Shown here: one piece after another, positions 33,553 through 36,167 of the stretch
Position numbering within the stretch: position 1 is the first letter of the stretch
Layout of the letters: each line of letters opens with the position of its first letter
Assembly: GCA_964598225.1 (NCBI GenBank)
Contig: CAZRBG010000058.1
Coordinates: forward strand, 1-36,167
Origin: SG8-4 sp964598225
Lineage (GTDB): Bacteria; Planctomycetota; Phycisphaerae; Sedimentisphaerales; Anaerobacaceae
Direction of reading: 5' to 3'
Length of the DNA: 36,167 nucleotides
The notes under the pieces: model-generated
What the model saw: only the letters and a program-made list of their open reading frames with translations
What the model was told of the DNA's origin: nothing
Database searches by the model: none
Translations under genes and position numbers: made by a program

Positions 33553-33624
33553 CTTCTACCTCACACTGGTTCGGCTGTTTACATAACGGCTAATTTCCAC
33601 TCCTCTCCTCCGGTATGATACGCC

Positions 33625-33688
33625 GTCCGGGACAGTCACCGTTTTCTGCAGCCTTTAATAGGCGGATGTCCCCAGTTTTTATCTCCTT
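33625..33688. other. Repeat debris beside a short gene
   Basis: Phrases reading GGTGACTGTCCC (minus strand) and CTGGGGACAT occur here, and GGTGTCCGGTACATTTTT occurs at about 33921-33938 on the other side of the short gene. Phrases of this type recur beside REP-associated transposase genes in related genomes, from memory. No transposase is present. Confidence 0.3.
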
Positions 33689-33859
33689 CTATATGGCCTT
33701 GCGTTTCTTCAGCGGTTTTGGTTGACGATGCACGAGTCTATCGCCGTGTTTTTTCTGTGCGGAATAGATATGTTCCAGATACTTTGCCGGATCCAGATCG
33801 TATTGACGTTCAATCTCGTGCCGTATTCTTCTGACTTCATCTACGATTATATCTTTCAT
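33689..33859 (-). CDS. Short conserved-looking protein, possible antitoxin-type
   Basis: A 56-residue frame begins MKDIIVDEVRRIRHEIERQY, continues with an amphipathic helix DPAKYLEHIYSAQKK, and ends in a basic, proline-containing tail (HRQPKPLKKRKAI). The opening (MxDxIVEEVRxxRxE, then YDLD) is the pattern of a widespread family of very short bacterial proteins often found beside toxin or transposon genes; the family role is not established. There is no strong ribosome site before ATG 33859. It lies 136 bases upstream of the DUF1186 gene and is bordered on both sides by repeat phrases, so it may be part of a small mobile or selfish unit. No toxin partner is visible. Confidence 0.6.
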   Translation of the reverse strand: MKDIIVDEVRRIRHEIERQYDLDPAKYLEHIYSAQKKHGDRLVHRQPKPLKKRKAI

Positions 33860-33939
33860 TTTATGACACTGGATTCAATGTAAACTGTTTTCATGGCCGC
33901 ATTTTACTTAAATTCGTGAAAAAAATGTACCGGACACCT

Positions 33940-34506
33940 TTAATTCTCCCGGGGGGCATTGGGCACTGCGTTCATGGCCTGCACCGTGACCATGAGAATT
34001 CGCTTGATCGACCAGCCGGAGTAGTAGAGCAGGCTGAGGGTCTCCAGATCGAGAGGCGTCATCAGTTGTGAAGCGAACTTCTCACCAGTGAGAGGCTGGT
34101 AGCTGATGGTCGGACGCTCGCTGAAGGACACCTCCCCACCAAATACATAGGGCGAATCGTCGCTGCGAGGGCGGGTGATGGAGGCGGCGGCAGACGCCGC
34201 GACGTCGAAGCTTGTTGTTATACTGCCGACTTCGATGAAGTACGGATTGTCACGATATCGAAGACGGACGATATTCAGCAGCAATTGCTCCTTGTTGGTC
34301 TGCTGAATCGCCGCATTGTATGAGACGCGCCCGGCGCGGATAGCTCTCGGTCCGGCGATATTGCACCCGGACAACAGCACCAGAAGTGATGCCACCGTCA
34401 CTACGACACCAATTCGAAGCACCCCTGTCCCGACCATCAGCCGTATGAGAATCGTTGCCCCTGGAGCAGTGGTCTGCAGTGCGGCAATGCCCAGCGGTCG
34501 TATCAT
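33940..34506 (-). CDS. Lipoprotein of planctomycetal type, probably 3-prime truncated
   Basis: A 188-residue frame whose start overlaps the hemerythrin stop by ATGA. The lipobox LLSGC puts the lipid Cys at residue 48 from that start, or 25 from Met24 (ATG at 34437), which gives a more normal signal length. The mature part has YNAAIQQTNKEQLLLNIVRL and RYRDNPYFIEVGSI, shared by a family of larger envelope lipoproteins of about 350 residues or more. The frame ends abruptly after MNAVPNAPREN, within a few bases of the phrase GGTGTCCGGTAC, so the 3-prime half was likely lost by insertion or deletion. A short functional form cannot be excluded. Confidence 0.65.
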   Translation of the reverse strand: MIRPLGIAALQTTAPGATILIRLMVGTGVLRIGVVVTVASLLVLLSGCNIAGPRAIRAGRVSYNAAIQQTNKEQLLLNIVRLRYRDNPYFIEVGSITTSFDVAASAAASITRPRSDDSPYVFGGEVSFSERPTISYQPLTGEKFASQLMTPLDLETLSLLYYSGWSIKRILMVTVQAMNAVPNAPREN

Positions 34507-35219
34507 CGGGAACCCTCCATTTCAGCCGTAAACTGTGCCAAATTGTAGATGCCAAGCTGCTTCTCTATGTCGGCGACCTGCGCGACAATCCTGTGGAACC
34601 CGTCTTCGCCGAAGAGATCGTGCTCTTTTTCCTCGAACTGTTCGCCCAACTCGCGGTACTCATCGGCCGGCAACATGCTTTGAAAAGCCTTGAACAACAC
34701 GGAGTTCTCGCGGGCGGCATGAGGAGCGTACATTCGGCTGTAGGACCGCATGGCGCCGGCGAGCCGCTCGAGTTTATTGACTCTGGCGCCACCGGTGAGT
34801 TCTACGATCAAGTCGGTGACCCTTCGGCCGGCCTCATGCTGAAGTTTGAGCGTGTTGACCAATTCCATGTACTGCCCCACCTTCTCGAAACGAGGAAAGA
34901 CTTCCCGCTCTTCGAGCTTGGCATGGTAATCCTCGTTGAACCGCCGGGCCAGTTCGGCCGTGGCGGCGATGGCGCTGATGGGCACATCCTGCTTACGCTC
35001 GATTCGTCCGGCGGCCTCCTCGTAGATCAGTAGCATGCGCTCGATGACCCCGTGCTCGAACATGAGATCCTCCGTCGGCGTGACTTCCGACGCCTCGCCG
35101 GACATGCCGGCGGACGCCGTCACCTGATTTGAATGCCTCGAACCAATAAATGTTGTTCCCATACCCGCGGTTCCCATAATGAGGAACCGGCGACGATTGA
35201 GCGGCTGCTTTGATTGCAT
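34503..35219 (-). CDS. Tat-exported hemerythrin-domain protein
   Basis: A 238-residue protein with a twin-arginine signal (NRRRFLIMG, residues 8-16). The body is a four-helix hemerythrin/HHE bundle: His56 in FEHGVIERM, His99 with Glu103-104 in DYHAKLEEREVFPRF, His128 in LKLQHEAGRRV, His167 and Glu171 in YAPHAARENSVLF, and His200 in EKEHDLFGEDGF. These can supply a di-iron site. Folding before export by Tat suits a protein that takes its iron in the cytoplasm. Such domains bind oxygen, sense it, or store or repair iron. AAGGAGAG lies 6 bases before the ATG. Translation is coupled to the following lipoprotein gene by a 4-base overlap. Confidence 0.9.
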   Translation of the reverse strand: MQSKQPLNRRRFLIMGTAGMGTTFIGSRHSNQVTASAGMSGEASEVTPTEDLMFEHGVIERMLLIYEEAAGRIERKQDVPISAIAATAELARRFNEDYHAKLEEREVFPRFEKVGQYMELVNTLKLQHEAGRRVTDLIVELTGGARVNKLERLAGAMRSYSRMYAPHAARENSVLFKAFQSMLPADEYRELGEQFEEKEHDLFGEDGFHRIVAQVADIEKQLGIYNLAQFTAEMEGSR

Positions 35220-35384
35220 GACTATCTCTCCTTAGCTACGAAGTTAAATTTAATCCCCGTCATTACCGGCCTCAACTTATAACAAGACGGTCCTGTCGTC
35301 AACGACGTTAGTCGATATATCCGAATTAAGCTGCATTTGTATAGGTCGATGTTCAAATCTGCAATAGGTAGATTCCTTAGTATT

Positions 35385-35394
35385 GGGGGGGGGG
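35385..35394. repeat. Run of ten G
   Basis: A G10 homopolymer lies between the divergent hemerythrin and OB-fold-like genes. Such runs slip in replication and could vary promoter spacing, or mark a read error. Confidence 0.8.
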
Positions 35395-35458
35395 AAAATT
35401 GCTTAATATTCTCCGCAATAGAAGCCGCGCCACAGCTATAGTGGCATTATCTCGATTA

Positions 35459-35491
35459 GGATCGATAGCGGGTCGATAGCGGATCGATAAT
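35459..35491. repeat. Three 11-base tandem repeats, operator-like
   Basis: GGATCGATAGC, GGGTCGATAGC and GGATCGATAAT follow each other with an exact 11-base period, each holding the palindrome TCGATA/ATCGAT. They lie about 150 bases before the gene at 35641. One-turn spacing suggests side-by-side protein binding. The rest of 35220-35640 shows no gene. Confidence 0.6.
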
Positions 35492-35640
35492 TTTTAGCAA
35501 AAGAGCCAAACGCATCCGCAGGAAAGCGACGATTTATGCGTTTCATATATAGAATACGGGCAAAGAGGCCTCACACTGCCCAATAGTAACAGCCGCAAGA
35601 GATTTTCTGTTAAGCGGCATGAAACGAAAGGAGTAAGAAA

Positions 35641-36167
35641 ATGAGTACGAAAAAGTTGGTTGGAATTGTGGCTCTGACGGCTCTAATGGCGATGGGCCCT
35701 GCGACGTGGGCTCAGCGCGGCATGGGCGACGACGAGGGCATCGTCCGGCAAGGCGTCGAAACACAACAGATTGCCATCGAAGGCACGATCAAGGAAATCG
35801 TCGTCGAAAAGTGCGAAAACACGACGGGGCCGTTTGAGGTGGGTATGCACCTGCTCGTAACGACGGGCGAAGAGAAGCAGTACAACGTGCATCTTGGCCC
35901 GGCTGTCCTTGTCAAGAGCCTGATAGGGCCGTTGGAGGCCGGTCGGTCGGTTGCGGTACAGGCTTTCCGCACTGAGAAGATGCCGGCCGAAGACTTAGTA
36001 GCTATTGAGCTTAAATTCGACGGCAAGACAGTGCGTCTGCGTGATGAAAACCTGCGGCCCGTCTGGGCAGGCGGACAGGGACGATTCTACGGCCGATACC
36101 AGGCGAGACCCGAACCTCCCCGATGGCGTCAATCTTATCGAAGAGGCTACGGTATGGGTCACGGCAG
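35641..36167 (+). CDS. Secreted OB-fold-like protein, runs off the window
   Basis: The frame is open from ATG 35641 to the right edge, 175 codons. AAGGAG is 7 bases before the ATG. Residues 1 to about 24 are a signal peptide (ATWAQRG). The next part, with IAIEGTIKEIVVEKC, a loop HLLVTTGEEKQYNVHLGP and a closing strand around GRSVAVQAFRTEK, has the layout of small exported OB-fold domains such as MamS/YgiW-like proteins, where VHLGP is a typical strand. The C-terminal visible part is rich in Arg, Gly, Tyr and Pro. Ligand unknown. The three 11-base repeats and G10 run upstream may control it. Confidence 0.75.
   Translation, partial: MSTKKLVGIVALTALMAMGPATWAQRGMGDDEGIVRQGVETQQIAIEGTIKEIVVEKCENTTGPFEVGMHLLVTTGEEKQYNVHLGPAVLVKSLIGPLEAGRSVAVQAFRTEKMPAEDLVAIELKFDGKTVRLRDENLRPVWAGGQGRFYGRYQARPEPPRWRQSYRRGYGMGHG

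Noticed and set aside
1..36167. CRISPR array, tRNA or rRNA gene, or intact transposase
   Set aside because: No regularly spaced repeats, cloverleaf-like sequence, rRNA motif or transposase domain was found when reading both strands.

Overview
The window looks like a chromosomal segment of a Planctomycetota bacterium, most likely class Phycisphaerae. The family mix points there: secreted PQQ-like beta-propeller proteins (one with an N-terminal methyltransferase-like domain), isolated FTLIEL-type pseudopilins, a secreted protein ending in a dockerin-like repeat, a GH57-like enzyme, and a dnaG-rpoD pair. This placement is inferred from gene content; no rRNA or tRNA gene was seen.

Left part (1-5.5 kb): a peptide-use locus. 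A lipoprotein M2/M3-type zinc peptidase, an OPT transporter and a broken M20 dipeptidase read leftward. A POT-family transporter reads rightward from what looks like a leaderless promoter. A DEAD-box helicase and nikR follow at 5.6-7.3 kb, both on the minus strand.

7.3-12.2 kb: the most system-like part. nikR, with all four nickel ligands intact, is divergent from a tight plus-strand cluster: a secreted dockerin-tailed protein, a pseudopilin-like protein, a ZnuA-like lipoprotein, an ABC ATPase, an ABC-3 permease and an FmdE-like protein. The reading offered is a NikR-controlled nickel (or related metal) uptake system built on a ZnuABC-type transporter, with surface accessory proteins.

12.2-18.2 kb: a REP-like repeat, a small lipoprotein, the 1071-aa methyltransferase-like/PQQ fusion, a GH57-like protein carrying a short repeat inserted in frame, and a pilin-like protein. 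18.2-20.4 kb is an AT-rich accessory patch: dinD broken by a 2-base slip in a CT run, an orphan terminator, a winged-helix protein and an unlisted 45-aa basic protein with its own terminator.

20.5-29.6 kb is housekeeping: dnaG-rpoD, then cdaA and a YbbR-domain gene (c-di-AMP synthesis) behind a near-consensus promoter and a long, possibly folded leader, then cstA and der on the minus strand. 29.8-36.2 kb holds a zinc-ribbon/PH membrane protein, a glutaredoxin-like protein, a structured leader before a second PQQ protein, a DUF1186 protein, a short conserved-looking protein inside repeat debris, a probably truncated lipoprotein coupled to a Tat-exported hemerythrin, and a secreted OB-fold-like gene running off the right edge.
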